Assembly (NCBI RefSeq): GCF_900176145.1
Contig: NZ_FWWY01000002.1
Coordinates: forward strand, 124,001 to 188,000
Source: Sulfobacillus thermosulfidooxidans DSM 9293
Lineage (GTDB): Bacteria; Bacillota; Sulfobacillia; Sulfobacillales; Sulfobacillaceae
Reading direction: 5' to 3'
DNA: 64,000 bases
Both the position numbers and the translations under genes were made by a program. This document shows, in pieces, positions 31,641-40,125 of the stretch (its first letter is position 1; each line of letters begins with the position of its first letter). The notes under the pieces are model-generated. The model ran no database searches. It was given only the letters and a program-made list of their open reading frames with translations, and had not been told where the DNA came from.

Positions 31641-32795
31641 TTATGAGCACTGTTGAACCGTTTCGGGGACTTGTTCGGTATGGGCCGGAACGGTCGTGCA
31701 AGCGGTCGTGGTTACATCATGGCAGGATTCGGTCGTTGTTGTTTGCCAATGCCCCGTCGTGACCGGATGGCAACTGTAGGTCGTGACCGGCGAATAGCCA
31801 CACACATCGGTCGTGGAACAAGACTCGGATGTTTGGGTGGTACAGGAATCGGAATGTGTGGTAATACAATATCCCCACGGCGTATAGGTCCCTCCGGACC
31901 ATGACCCACACTGTTCGCCCCATATGGGTGTGCAGACTTCGCTCGTTACCGGAGTACAGCGTTGTACGGGATGACACGTATATTCGTCCTGCGTGGTATA
32001 ACCACATTGTTCCGTGCTTGACGTCACCCACGTCTTCTGCGTCGACGGGGAACAGACCGCTGTGGTTTGTGGTTGGCAGGATGTGGTCGCCGGAATGTCT
32101 TTCGTGACATAAATCGTCGCTGTGCTACAGGTAGAAATGGTGGATGCCGTCGCCAGACTGAGGGTGGGGGTGGTGCATTGGCTGTTGCTTTGCGCTGTGT
32201 TGCTGCCGAACGCTACATATTGGGACGGTTGTTCCACCGTACTCGTCAGCGGCACGGACGTTGGCAATTGGAGATGCACCACACTAATGGGCACGGCCCA
32301 GTGCAGTTGGGCGGTGACCACTTGCCCATAGGGGGTGGTCTCGCCTTGGGGATCGCTATATTGCGTCACTTGGACGGCATGTGCGCCAGAAATCGGCAAC
32401 CCGCCTCCTTGTACTAACCGGATATACGTGATGTCAATTCCCCAGACGTGATTGGGGTACGCCGGCGTGACACCGTTCAATAAATACGGGTACACCGGGT
32501 GCTGGGGATGGCGGGTGCTCGTTTGGGGACCCGGTGCGATCCCCCAAATGCCCATCTCCCGCATGAAACGCTGCACGCGTTTACGGTTCACGGCGTAACC
32601 TTCCTGGTTCAACTGAGCCGTCATCCGTCGGGATCCGTAAAACGGTCGATCGGTGTAAATTTCATCGATGCGATGCTTCAGCGCGATCTCCTCGGCATCC
32701 GGCCCGACGGGCCGGTAATAGAGGCTCGAGCGGTTGAGGCTTAACAACGCGGCTTGCGTCGTCAACGGCAGGGTATCCGCTTCCCGATCCAGCAA
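31641..32795 (-). pseudogene. Chimera: IS3 transposase OrfB N-terminus fused in frame to a second TadG-like gene with a Cys-rich tail
   Basis: Residues 1-127 are IS3-type OrfB (PFYGSRRMTAQLNQEGYAVN, then NHVWGIDITYIRL with the first catalytic Asp). At about 32414 it switches in frame to a region that matches the intact TadG-like gene upstream (GGGLPISGAHAVQVTQYSDP to PSQYVAFGS, about 61 of 71 residues identical by eye). From about 32195 it becomes a unique Cys-rich tail with repeated C-x-P-V-T-x-x-x-C spacing. The TadG anchor part is missing, so export is unlikely unless recombined. It is best read as a TadG paralogue whose 5' end was lost to an IS3 insertion and deletion. Confidence 0.8.
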
Positions 32796-33164
32796 GGTGA
32801 TCCGTTCATCGCGGGTCAGGGTTGAGGCCAGATTTTTTTTTGAGCCACTCGACCTGGGTGGTCAGTTTGCCGATTTCCGCATAGAGTGCGGTCAATTGTT
32901 CCTCATGGGCTTGAGCTTGCTGTTTGAGCGCCTGCGATTCCGCAAACAGCTGCGGGAAATTGTCCAGGGCCTGGCGTTTCCAGCGATGCAATTGACTGGG
33001 ATGAATGCCGTATTCGGCAGCAATCTGGCTGACGGTTTTTTCTTCCTTGAGCATTTCGAGCACTACTTGGCTTTTGAAAGTGGCAGAATGCCGTTTTTGT
33101 TTCGACATGATATGTCCAGTGTAACACTTGACGGCCTCCAAAATTGTCTAGTTTTTGGGGACCA
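32414..33164 (-). mobile_element. Truncated IS3-family element
   Basis: The left end is at 33164, reading TGGTCCCCAAAAACTAGACA on the minus strand. orfA and the first 127 codons of orfB follow, then the element stops abruptly at 32414 in TadG-like sequence. The right inverted repeat and two of three catalytic residues are absent, so it cannot move by itself. Confidence 0.8.
32806..33105 (-). CDS. IS3-family OrfA (HTH subunit)
   Basis: Transposase DNA-binding part: MSKQKRHSATFKSQVVLEML, then the helix-turn-helix TVSQIAAEYGIHPSQLHRWK and a leucine-zipper-like coiled coil to QVEWLKKKSG. Start at ATG 33105, the ORF upstream being noncoding. A run of nine A on the coding strand (32833-32841) just before the stop is a classic -1 slippage site that would join it to orfB. 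The downstream orfB is truncated and chimeric. Confidence 0.85.
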   Translation of the reverse strand, partial: SKQKRHSATFKSQVVLEMLKEEKTVSQIAAEYGIHPSQLHRWKRQALDNFPQLFAESQALKQQAQAHEEQLTALYAEIGKLTTQVEWLKKKSGLNPDPR

Positions 33165-33233
33165 CTATATAACGTAGCTACTCCAGCTACACGTCGTGAC
33201 CGGAGTGACAAGACCATGCTCCTACGTCACCTC

Positions 33234-34469
33234 CTAGGGAATGAGGGCACTGGCAACTGGTGTAGTTGATGAGGTGATGTGTTCGCCGTTAGGCAACAGA
33301 TATAGCATCCAAGTTTCACCCGGAGTTAATCCGTTAGCGGGTTGAAAAATTAGCTGATTAGTCGTTGAGGATAGGACGGTAATGCCCCAATCGGGCGAAT
33401 ATGGATAATTGGGATTGCCATCAGCCATTCCGTGATCTGCCCACAGAAAATTCGTGTAATCGACACCATAAGGCGCTAACGTTCCGTTAGTAAGAAGAGG
33501 CAAATGCATACCGATGACAGTGACGGTATTCGTATTGGGATCGGCAACAATGTGAGTGACGACAGGCTTTGCTGTGGTACTCGACGAAGAGCCGTTGGAC
33601 GGCACAGGTTGAGAGAAGGTCGCTGTTTGGCCGCCTACTGTCACCATCACGTTTAAGGTACCGCCATTGAGGGGATCAGGTCCAATCACCGACCAATTAC
33701 CCGGGTACTCGACGACAATCGTTGTCGGACTCCATGACAGGTATTGCAGTCCGGCGGCATTGGGATTGTTTCTGTGATTGTAGTAACCAAAATGCCACTG
33801 GCCATAGCTGAGTTCCACATGATTTGTGTCTTGGCCGCCCCATGGAGCCGTGTATAACGATGGCATATGGTTGCCAAATCCGCTGCCAGTAATCGTAATC
33901 AGCGCACTATATTGACCAGTGGGCACAATTTGAACGCTGTTAATGGCTAACATATTGACGCTCGGAATAACGGACGAACTTCCGGGATGTGCTAAATCAG
34001 GCGTTGTACAGGTGGAATTCGTGGTATTATTTTGAGATCCGAATGCCACATATTGGGAAGGTTGATCGACGTTACTGGACAGCGTAACCGACGTGGGCAA
34101 TTGCAACCGCACCACACTAATGGGCACTGCCCATTGCAGTTTGGCCGTCACCACTTGCCCGTACGGGGTGGTATCGCCTTGGGGATCGCTGTATTGCGTC
34201 ACTTGGACGGCATGCGCGCCAGAAATCGGCAGGCCCCCGCCTTGCAGAATGTGACTCACAATTTGCGACGTTTGGGCGGTCCAACAGCCATTTTGGGCTT
34301 CGGACACGGCGGCCGCATGCGCGGCGGCATCTAAGGTTTGCTGAACGTGCCACAATCGGCTGGCCGCAATGCCCCCCGTGACGCCCATAAAAATTAAAAT
34401 CAGCCCGAGAACCGAACCAATGGTGCCCGCTGCAGCAGGAAGACGCGGCAGCGGTCGACGTAAGACCAT
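33234..34469 (-). CDS. TadG-like minor pilin with an IPT/TIG-like tail, 411 aa
   Basis: The N-terminus has a hydrophobic segment (GTIGSVLGLILIFMGVTGGI) followed by the amphipathic AASRLWHVQQTLDAAAHAAA typical of TadE/TadG proteins (LDAAA.AAA). Then a domain from about residue 75 to 145 is shared with the chimeric gene at 31641. The C-terminal half (VNMLAINSVQIVPTGQYSAL, ITITGSGFGNHMP, VTVGGQTATFS) looks like an IPT/TIG immunoglobulin-like fold. Probably displayed at the pilus tip or surface. ATG 34469 (MVLRRPLP) is chosen because AGGAGG is ten bases upstream. Confidence 0.75.
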   Translation of the reverse strand: MVLRRPLPRLPAAAGTIGSVLGLILIFMGVTGGIAASRLWHVQQTLDAAAHAAAVSEAQNGCWTAQTSQIVSHILQGGGLPISGAHAVQVTQYSDPQGDTTPYGQVVTAKLQWAVPISVVRLQLPTSVTLSSNVDQPSQYVAFGSQNNTTNSTCTTPDLAHPGSSSVIPSVNMLAINSVQIVPTGQYSALITITGSGFGNHMPSLYTAPWGGQDTNHVELSYGQWHFGYYNHRNNPNAAGLQYLSWSPTTIVVEYPGNWSVIGPDPLNGGTLNVMVTVGGQTATFSQPVPSNGSSSSTTAKPVVTHIVADPNTNTVTVIGMHLPLLTNGTLAPYGVDYTNFLWADHGMADGNPNYPYSPDWGITVLSSTTNQLIFQPANGLTPGETWMLYLLPNGEHITSSTTPVASALIP

Positions 34470-34673
34470 AGATGGCATTCCTCCTAATTTTCAAATTGTA
34501 GCTTGGTCACAACAAGATGTTGGGATTTTAACCGCATTTCAACCTCAATAACGCTATGAAAATACTTTCTCCACGGCTTTAAACCCGACCGTGACTAGCT
34601 CTACCCGTTGAGTAACCCTTACTGACAGATAAGAGAATGGTGGTCATCAGTTTCAACAGCAGATGACAAACAC

Positions 34674-34704
34674 AAGACGCTCCCCAAAGGTGGGAAGCGT
34701 CTTG
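34674..34704 (-). terminator. Terminator of the secreted Ser-rich gene
   Basis: Stem AAGACGCT(C)CCC/GGG(A)AGCGTCTT with a 6-base loop and a modest T-rich tail on the minus strand (CTTGTGTTTGTC). It sits just past the stop at 34729. The 34470-34673 interval holds the leader of the TadG-like gene and no visible gene. Confidence 0.7.
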
Positions 34705-34728
34705 TCCTCAGATGTTTTCGACCGGATT

Positions 34729-35511
34729 CTATGAGGAGCTGGTTGCTGGGCTTGGACTCATGGCGGCACTGGGACTAGTTGATGACGTCCCGGCGCTCAA
34801 ACTTGCCGTTAACGACTGAACTTGCGTTGTCGCTTGCGTTAAGGCCGTCAATTCGGCTTGAAACATGGCAATAACTTGGGAGAGGGCCTGAGAGCTTGCG
34901 TGAGAACCGACAGATGCCGACGCACTTTGAGCCGTTTTCTCGCTTTTGACCGTTTGCGCCAGGGTCGTGTTAATGGTATGGAGTTGGGTTAAGGCTGTTT
35001 GAATGGACGTCTGGCCTCCCGCTAAGTCTCCTGACAACACCTTAACATACGCTCCAATGGCTGCCACGTAATTTTGGCGTGCGCTTCGAATTTTATCTTG
35101 TAGCGTCCGCATTTCTTTAACATCGGCAAGCACGGCTTGAGACGCTCCTCGCTGTGGGGACGACATAGCAGCATGGTGTTGAGCCTGACTCGGCAGCGAT
35201 GTCGCTTGACTGGGTAGAGAGGACGCTTGACTGGGTCGATTTGACGAAGGCGGCGATCCTTGTCCATGCGAGGACGGCGGCGAAGACCGTGAGGAATCAT
35301 TAGACGGTGTCGATGAATCGTGGCTTCCGGGTACTCCGGATGGGCTTGAGGACGGCATGTTGCTATGGCTAGACATTGTCGACGCCGTTTGGGAAGGCGC
35401 ACCATAAGACGTGTGAGTCGGACTATTTCTGGAACTATGACCCGCAGCCATCGCCGGTACGGTGGCGATTAGCGATACCGCCAAGGCCGCGGCTAAAGGA
35501 GTAATTTTCAT
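34729..35511 (-). CDS. Secreted Ser/Pro/Gln-rich coiled-coil protein, 260 aa
   Basis: Signal peptide MKITPLAAALAVSLIATVPA ending MAA. Then about 95 residues of low-complexity Ser/Pro/His (PSQASSLPSQATSLPSQAQ, tandem PSQA repeats), and a helical region with ADVKEMRTLQDKIRSARQNY and TSIQTALTQLHTINTTLAQT, predicted to be coiled coil. Ends in Ser/Thr/Pro. ATG 35511 is preferred over a GTG three codons earlier because of GGGGTGAGATTT. Exported; may be a cell-wall-spanning or pilus-anchoring protein. It follows a small lipoprotein by six bases, so both are in one transcript. Confidence 0.75.
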   Translation of the reverse strand: MKITPLAAALAVSLIATVPAMAAGHSSRNSPTHTSYGAPSQTASTMSSHSNMPSSSPSGVPGSHDSSTPSNDSSRSSPPSSHGQGSPPSSNRPSQASSLPSQATSLPSQAQHHAAMSSPQRGASQAVLADVKEMRTLQDKIRSARQNYVAAIGAYVKVLSGDLAGGQTSIQTALTQLHTINTTLAQTVKSEKTAQSASASVGSHASSQALSQVIAMFQAELTALTQATTQVQSLTASLSAGTSSTSPSAAMSPSPATSSS

Positions 35512-35526
35512 AAATCTCACCCCAAC

Positions 35527-35817
35527 TTAAGGATTTTGTAACTGCTCAAGCAACTGATTTAGTTGATTCACCGCACTCTGTAATTTTTCGGATTCTGTTG
35601 CGGGCACTGCATGAGATGTCGAAAGCCGCACGGTTAAATGACCTTGTGTCTTTTGTACCACAATATGTACCGCATGCTGTTCTCCAGACACCTGGGCAGA
35701 AGGTACTTTAGGGGCTTGTGTGGCGGGGTGCGCCTGGCTACTGAAGGCGGAACCACATCCACTCACGATGAGGGACAACACCATCATGCCGCCCCCCAAC
35801 CACTTGAATCGCACCAT
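35527..35817 (-). CDS. Small lipoprotein, 96 aa
   Basis: Signal sequence MVRFKWLGGGMMVLSLIVSG with lipobox IVSGCGS (Cys near residue 21), then a Gln/Ala/Pro linker and one beta-alpha unit ending in a coiled helix (SEKLQSAVNQLNQLLEQLQ). Attached to the outer face of the membrane. ATG 35817 follows GAGGAGATAGCGT. It is preceded 14 bases upstream by a 15-codon leader frame with its own strong ribosome site and followed by the Ser-rich secreted gene. Candidate pilotin or anchor for the pilus; function not established. Confidence 0.75.
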   Translation of the reverse strand: MVRFKWLGGGMMVLSLIVSGCGSAFSSQAHPATQAPKVPSAQVSGEQHAVHIVVQKTQGHLTVRLSTSHAVPATESEKLQSAVNQLNQLLEQLQNP

Positions 35818-35831
35818 ACGCTATCTCCTCA

Positions 35832-35879
35832 TCATCTATTTGAAGCATCTTGCTCGTAGGTGACGTAATTCGACAGCAT
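35832..35879 (-). CDS. Leader peptide candidate, 15 aa
   Basis: ATG 35879 follows a strong AAAGGAGAGTCGATA. The frame reads MLSNYVTYEQDASNR and stops 14 bases before the lipoprotein start. Such a well-initiated mini-frame may couple or attenuate translation of the lipoprotein. No regulatory codon run is seen, so it could also be a relic. Confidence 0.35.
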   Translation of the reverse strand: MLSNYVTYEQDASNR

Positions 35880-35936
35880 TATCGACTCTCCTTTTTTTAA
35901 TGCCAGGTTTTTGACGCCTCTCTTGCTCAGCGTAGA

Positions 35937-35974
35937 AGCGCCCTACGGCATCGTCTCCGATCCCGTAGGGCGCG
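35937..35974 (-). terminator. Terminator after the pilin candidate
   Basis: Stem GCGCCCTACGG/CCGTAGGGCGC (11 bp) with a 14-base loop; on the minus strand followed by TTCTAC. It lies immediately downstream of the small pilin-like gene, a place where a strong stem often lets pilin mRNA accumulate. Confidence 0.75.
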
Positions 35975-35978
35975 TGTA

Positions 35979-36227
35979 TTAATCGGTAAATTGGGTGACA
36001 CTGTTGAGAATGTTGTGGAACCAGGTCGACCCTGCTCCGCCGTTGCCAAAGAAGGCGTAGGCGACTAAGCCGAGCACGACAATAATGACCGCCCAGATAA
36101 TTTCTTGCAAGTGGCCCGAAATGGCTGGCACCCGGCGGCGGGTTGGCGTCAGAAAGCGGATGCGGAGCCACATGAAATAGGTTGACAAGATCTGAGAAAG
36201 TGCACGAACACGAAGACGATTGGTCAT
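35979..36227 (-). CDS. Small pilin-like protein (Flp-type candidate), 82 aa
   Basis: Basic leader of about 40 residues, then PAISGHLQEIIWAVIIVVLG, LVAYAFFG, a hydrophobic helix with a Glu five residues after a Ser-Gly boundary, as in type IV and Flp pilins processed by a prepilin peptidase. The short mature part (about 40 residues) suits Flp pilins. ATG 36227 follows AAGGAGGAAACCAACCC. A strong terminator follows, and it heads a segment beginning the pilus operon. Cleavage site and pilin role are inferred. Confidence 0.6.
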   Translation of the reverse strand: MTNRLRVRALSQILSTYFMWLRIRFLTPTRRRVPAISGHLQEIIWAVIIVVLGLVAYAFFGNGGAGSTWFHNILNSVTQFTD

Positions 36228-36339
36228 GGGTTGGTTTCCTCCTTGATGGTATGGTGTGAATGGTGAAGAACAGACGGTGATCGGATGCGCTGCAAAAGAC
36301 GGGGGCATCCCGACTCCGCCAAAAATGAGGTCTCACGGA

Positions 36340-36993
36340 TTAATTCCCTCCTTTATCGGGCGAAACACAGCGCGCAGGCACGGCCCACGTGACCCACGTG
36401 GCCGGATCGCGGCGATCTTTGGTCGACACCACGCCGCCAAACATCCGGCGTTGGGTGGCCCGCATAATCCACGGGGGATACCGGCGTAAGAGACGCGGCC
36501 ATAAGGGACCCTCCCAAATGCGACCGCCCGCGGCTTCAATAGCCTGCTGTTCCGCGGGCGTCAACCGATTAAAGCCCGAACTCATCAGGGCCACGGTATC
36601 GGGCCGAGTCTGAATCACCTGAATGACTTCCGTGGCATACGTCTGGCGATACCGGCGCGCCGCCTGATGCGGATCCGGCGCGTGCCATCGTCGGGCATCT
36701 TGGGCATGAACTTCCCACACAGAGGGGCCCAAGGATACCGAATCGGGCAATTGCCGCTGAAGCCACTGTGGCGGCGCCGGCGTCCACCAAATCGCGCGGG
36801 TCTGATACCGGGTCGCAATCCAAGCCGGCCAACTCAAGAAAAACAGCGAGGGCCAGACGGCGAGGAATACGAACCCCGCGCCGACGCGCGGATGATGGCT
36901 GAGAAAGCTGAGGGTAGCGAGGCCCAACGCTAGTCTCCGTCCGAGAGGTTCCCAGCGCACCATCCAAAATAAGGACGTTCCATAGCGCCACAT
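36340..36993 (-). CDS. Hypothetical membrane protein of the Tad locus, 217 aa
   Basis: Not recognised. One or two N-terminal spans (LGLATLSFLSHHPRVGAGFV, FLAVWPSLFFLSWPAWIAT) and then a soluble, Arg/Trp-rich domain of about 150 residues. It lies 23 bases downstream of tadC and upstream of the pilin candidate on the same strand, so it is probably part of the assembly operon. ATG 36993 follows GGAGGATTAGGAC. It may be an assembly-platform accessory; no family evidence. Confidence 0.65.
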   Translation of the reverse strand: MWRYGTSLFWMVRWEPLGRRLALGLATLSFLSHHPRVGAGFVFLAVWPSLFFLSWPAWIATRYQTRAIWWTPAPPQWLQRQLPDSVSLGPSVWEVHAQDARRWHAPDPHQAARRYRQTYATEVIQVIQTRPDTVALMSSGFNRLTPAEQQAIEAAGGRIWEGPLWPRLLRRYPPWIMRATQRRMFGGVVSTKDRRDPATWVTWAVPARCVSPDKGGN

Positions 36994-37016
36994 GTCCTAA
37001 TCCTCCAGCAACGGGG

Positions 37017-37847
37017 TCATAACACGGTGATCCCCGACGTGGATCCCGTCCCATGCGCAAAAAAGGTAAACATGACCATGAGCATAATGCCCAGCATGAC
37101 CAGAGCGGGAACGACCGTAATTTGTTGGTCGACGCGATCCGCGAGAGCCCGAGCGCCTTGTTGCTGTTGAGCTGAAATGAGCGTATGCAACGGCTTTAAG
37201 GCGGCGCCCGAGATGCCCCGTTCCAAATGGTGACTTAAGGTATCCGCTAACTGTTGATAGGGCAGGAGTTTCAACCGCGCCGCCCACTGTTGCACAATGG
37301 CCGCCGGCGTCCCGGTTTGTTGGTGCCAGGCGGCCAAGAGCCGTTGTAATTCTTTTTCGGTGGGCGGGCCAACCGCAATCAAGGCATCTTCCACCGCGCG
37401 TTCCGGGGAATACCCGAGATCGAAATACACACTGAGCATGAGCACGAGGGGCACGAAATCCCGCAAGAGCTCTTGTTGCCACGCGAGAAAATTCCGGTGA
37501 ATCCACAATTGGGGTCCCCACCACGCCCCGAAGAGGGCTGCCATCAACGCGAACAGCCGATGATGGGTGACAATATCGGTGGGGAGGCCCACAAAGGCGG
37601 CAAAGAAGAGGACCCAAAAGGCGGTTTGTCCGGTCGACCAACCTAAAATGGCGAGTTCGTCCCGCACCCGGCGGCTCCAACGATTTTGCGTCCAGCGCAC
37701 GAGGGCGTGTTGCCAGCGCTGCCAACGGGTGTCTTCCGGGGTAAAGGTTAACGGGCGGGGCTGGACCCACAATTGCCGCCAACTCCACAACCATAACAGG
37801 ACGCCGCCGCCGGCGGCAATCCAGGGCATCGAACCATTCAGCTTCAT
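37017..37847 (-). CDS. tadC: TadC-like assembly-platform protein (T2SSF family), 276 aa
   Basis: Inner-membrane platform protein of Tad pilus systems, which works with TadB and the TadA ATPase. Features: an N-terminal span, a helical cytoplasmic domain with LVLMLSVYFDLGYSPERAVE (T2SSF motif with G..P..A) and HHLERGISGAALKPLHTLIS, and a final span LVMLGIMLMVMFTFFAHG. The layout matches the T2SSF fold in the TadC position. ATG 37847 has GAGGAGGGG just before it. It is 11 bases from tadB. Confidence 0.85.
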   Translation of the reverse strand: MKLNGSMPWIAAGGGVLLWLWSWRQLWVQPRPLTFTPEDTRWQRWQHALVRWTQNRWSRRVRDELAILGWSTGQTAFWVLFFAAFVGLPTDIVTHHRLFALMAALFGAWWGPQLWIHRNFLAWQQELLRDFVPLVLMLSVYFDLGYSPERAVEDALIAVGPPTEKELQRLLAAWHQQTGTPAAIVQQWAARLKLLPYQQLADTLSHHLERGISGAALKPLHTLISAQQQQGARALADRVDQQITVVPALVMLGIMLMVMFTFFAHGTGSTSGITVL

Positions 37848-37858
37848 CCCCTCCTCGT

Positions 37859-38776
37859 CTACACTTGTTCTGCCGTGCGTTCCGCTTGGCGTTGAACCCA
37901 GGTGCCGAAGGCAATCAACCAGGTCGAGATCCCAAACACAATCAAACCCAGACCATGACGGGCATCATGCACCACCGCCGGGCTATTAAACCAGAGTCCG
38001 GCTAAAAAGAGGAGACTGCCCACAATCAGCGCTTTGGATAACCAGGTGCCGGCATGAATTTGACCACGGCGGCGCGCATCCGCTTCCATGCGTTGGCTCC
38101 ATAGATGCAAGACGGTCGCCAGGAGATCTGCGGTGCGCCCGCGTTGACGCTCCGCGGCTAACACGTCCGCGACGAGTTGCAGTTCAATATGCCGAATCGC
38201 CCGCGCTTGAATTTTTAATTCCGCTTCAAACGGGAGCAATGGCGTCGTGGGCAACGGCCGCCCGTCGGCGGGTCTGTGACGGCGGCCCGTGGCTTCTTGA
38301 CTCAAACACGGTTCCAAAAAGCGGTGCAAGACATCCTCATTGTGCGCGTACAAATTTTCCCATACGGGCAATACAGGCCGATGATCGTCCAGGGCAAAGC
38401 GAATGCTGGTGCACGCACTCAAGGCTTGCTGGTCGAGCCGTTGCCATTGGCGTCGCGCCCACAGGCGCACCACCCCTTCCGGCCAGCCCCACGCAATCAG
38501 GACAAATGCACTGCCCATCAAGGGATTGCGCGTGATGCCTGTCACGAGCAGCCCCACGAGGACTCCACTCACAGCATTGAATCGGCGGAGTTGCTCAGGA
38601 GACCAGGGGAGGCCGGTGAGGGCGATCCAGGACGCATTTAAGGTCGGCGGCACGCGCCACGTAATCGGTTTCGCTTGCCAAGTCAGCGGCACGGGCACAG
38701 TGCGCCATTGCCAAATGCTGAAGACCACCAGACCTAAGCCGCCGATGGCCAACAACCACGCGAGAACGCTCATCAT
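37859..38776 (-). CDS. tadB: TadB-like assembly-platform protein, 305 aa
   Basis: Membrane protein with N-terminal spans (VLAWLLAIGGLGLVVFSIWQ, VSGVLVGLLVTGIT), a central cytoplasmic helical region (ELKIQARAIRHIELQLVADV, LAAERQRGRTADLLATVLHL) and two C-terminal spans (LSKALIVGSLLFLAGLW, LGLIVFGISTWLIAFG). This is TadB-type topology but with a diverged T2SSF motif. The start ATGATG (38776 or 38773) overlaps the tadA stop, so the two are translationally coupled. Pairs with tadC next door. Confidence 0.75.
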   Translation of the reverse strand: MMSVLAWLLAIGGLGLVVFSIWQWRTVPVPLTWQAKPITWRVPPTLNASWIALTGLPWSPEQLRRFNAVSGVLVGLLVTGITRNPLMGSAFVLIAWGWPEGVVRLWARRQWQRLDQQALSACTSIRFALDDHRPVLPVWENLYAHNEDVLHRFLEPCLSQEATGRRHRPADGRPLPTTPLLPFEAELKIQARAIRHIELQLVADVLAAERQRGRTADLLATVLHLWSQRMEADARRRGQIHAGTWLSKALIVGSLLFLAGLWFNSPAVVHDARHGLGLIVFGISTWLIAFGTWVQRQAERTAEQV

Positions 38777-40104
38777 GCCGCCTCCCAGAGTTGTTGCAAT
38801 TTTCTCGAGGGTTCGCCGACTTTCACGAGGTGTCCGCCCTGGTGGGCAAAGAGAACATGCACCGATCCCTGTTCCGTGGTTTCCACGACATGGCTGACCC
38901 GGCGGGCGCCGGTGGTGGGATCGTGGTGCACATAGACGATCAGATCAATCGCCTGATACACGGTTTGTTGAATGAGATCGCGGGATAACGTCAGACCCGA
39001 TTTTTGGGCAATATAATACAGGCGGCTGACCAGATAATCCGGATGGCGCAAGTGAATCGTGGACAAACTGCCGCCTTTTTCGGTTAAGCCGAGCTCTATG
39101 AAATCGAACGCTTCCGGTCCGCGTAACTCCCCCATAATGAGCCGGCCCGGACTTTGTCGGAGCGCGTTGCGGAACAAGTCGAGGAGCGACACAATGCCGT
39201 GTTCGCGTTCGTCGGGCAAGACCGCGCGGGCTAAGCCAATCAAATTAATTTGATGATGAAAAGGGAGATGCAATTCTTCGGTATCTTCGAGCACAATGAT
39301 CCGCTCGTCCGGGGGAATGGCTTCAATCGCCAAGGCGCGTAAGAGCGCCGTTTTCCCGGATTTTGTCGGCCCCGCAATCAGCCCGTTCGCCCGCGCCCGA
39401 AAAGCCCGCACCAGAAAATGGGCGACTTCTTCAGTCAACATGCCCCGGCGAATGAGTTCCTCCAGTTGTAAGAGCACGCCCATGTTATGTTTCCGAATGG
39501 TGATCGCCGGCCCGGTCATCGCCACCCGGTGATGCGTGATATTGATCCGCGCGCCATTTTCGGGCCAGGTCAAATCCATCAAGGGTTCGGTATCGCGGTA
39601 TTCCCGTTGGCAATGGCGCGCTAAATGTTGCGCGAGACGAATACTCTCGTCGACCGAGGATAAGGTGAGCGCTGGTTCATTGCGCCCATGACGGTCGACA
39701 AAAATATAGGGTCCGGTGACCATAATTTCGGACACGGTGGGATCGCGCATAAAGGGTTCTAACACCCCTGCGCCCAACAATTGGGCTTCTAAGGCATCGG
39801 TCAGTTGGACCGCAATATCTTGCGATGGATGGAGACTGAGCACGACGTCGGCAATCGCTTGCCGCACGGCTTGGCGATCCGCTTGATAGATCCGGGCAAT
39901 CAAGGAGCTGTAGCGATCGCGCAAGAGCAATAACGCCGTGTGAAACAGGGAGGGGGTGGCATCCGCCGTGGAATGATCGTCGATCGGCCGAAAGGGGGAC
40001 GCGGTGCCGGGCGTCCGGGACGCGGTGCCCAAATCTTGGAGGGGATTGGGTTCCGCGGCGGCACCGCCAAAGGTTTGAACCAACGGATTGGCAAAGTGAG
40101 ACAT
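38773..40104 (-). CDS. tadA: TadA/CpaF-type secretion ATPase, 443 aa
   Basis: Hexameric ATPase powering Flp/Tad pilus extension. Motifs: the PilT/CpaF N-domain with LLGAGVLEPFMRDPTVSEIM, VTGP; Walker A GLIAGPTKSGKTALLRAL near residue 245, with Pro-Thr-Lys replacing the common GGTGSGKT; Asp box IIVLEDTEELHLPF near 275; Walker B LIMGELRGPEAFDF near 325; and His box GGSLSTIHLRHP near 345. Length is close to the family norm. ATG 40104 follows AAGGAGCGATGCCCTC. Coupled to tadB. Confidence 0.93.
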   Translation of the reverse strand: MSHFANPLVQTFGGAAAEPNPLQDLGTASRTPGTASPFRPIDDHSTADATPSLFHTALLLLRDRYSSLIARIYQADRQAVRQAIADVVLSLHPSQDIAVQLTDALEAQLLGAGVLEPFMRDPTVSEIMVTGPYIFVDRHGRNEPALTLSSVDESIRLAQHLARHCQREYRDTEPLMDLTWPENGARINITHHRVAMTGPAITIRKHNMGVLLQLEELIRRGMLTEEVAHFLVRAFRARANGLIAGPTKSGKTALLRALAIEAIPPDERIIVLEDTEELHLPFHHQINLIGLARAVLPDEREHGIVSLLDLFRNALRQSPGRLIMGELRGPEAFDFIELGLTEKGGSLSTIHLRHPDYLVSRLYYIAQKSGLTLSRDLIQQTVYQAIDLIVYVHHDPTTGARRVSHVVETTEQGSVHVLFAHQGGHLVKVGEPSRKLQQLWEAA

Positions 40105-40125
40105 GAGGGCATCGCTCCTTCAGGT

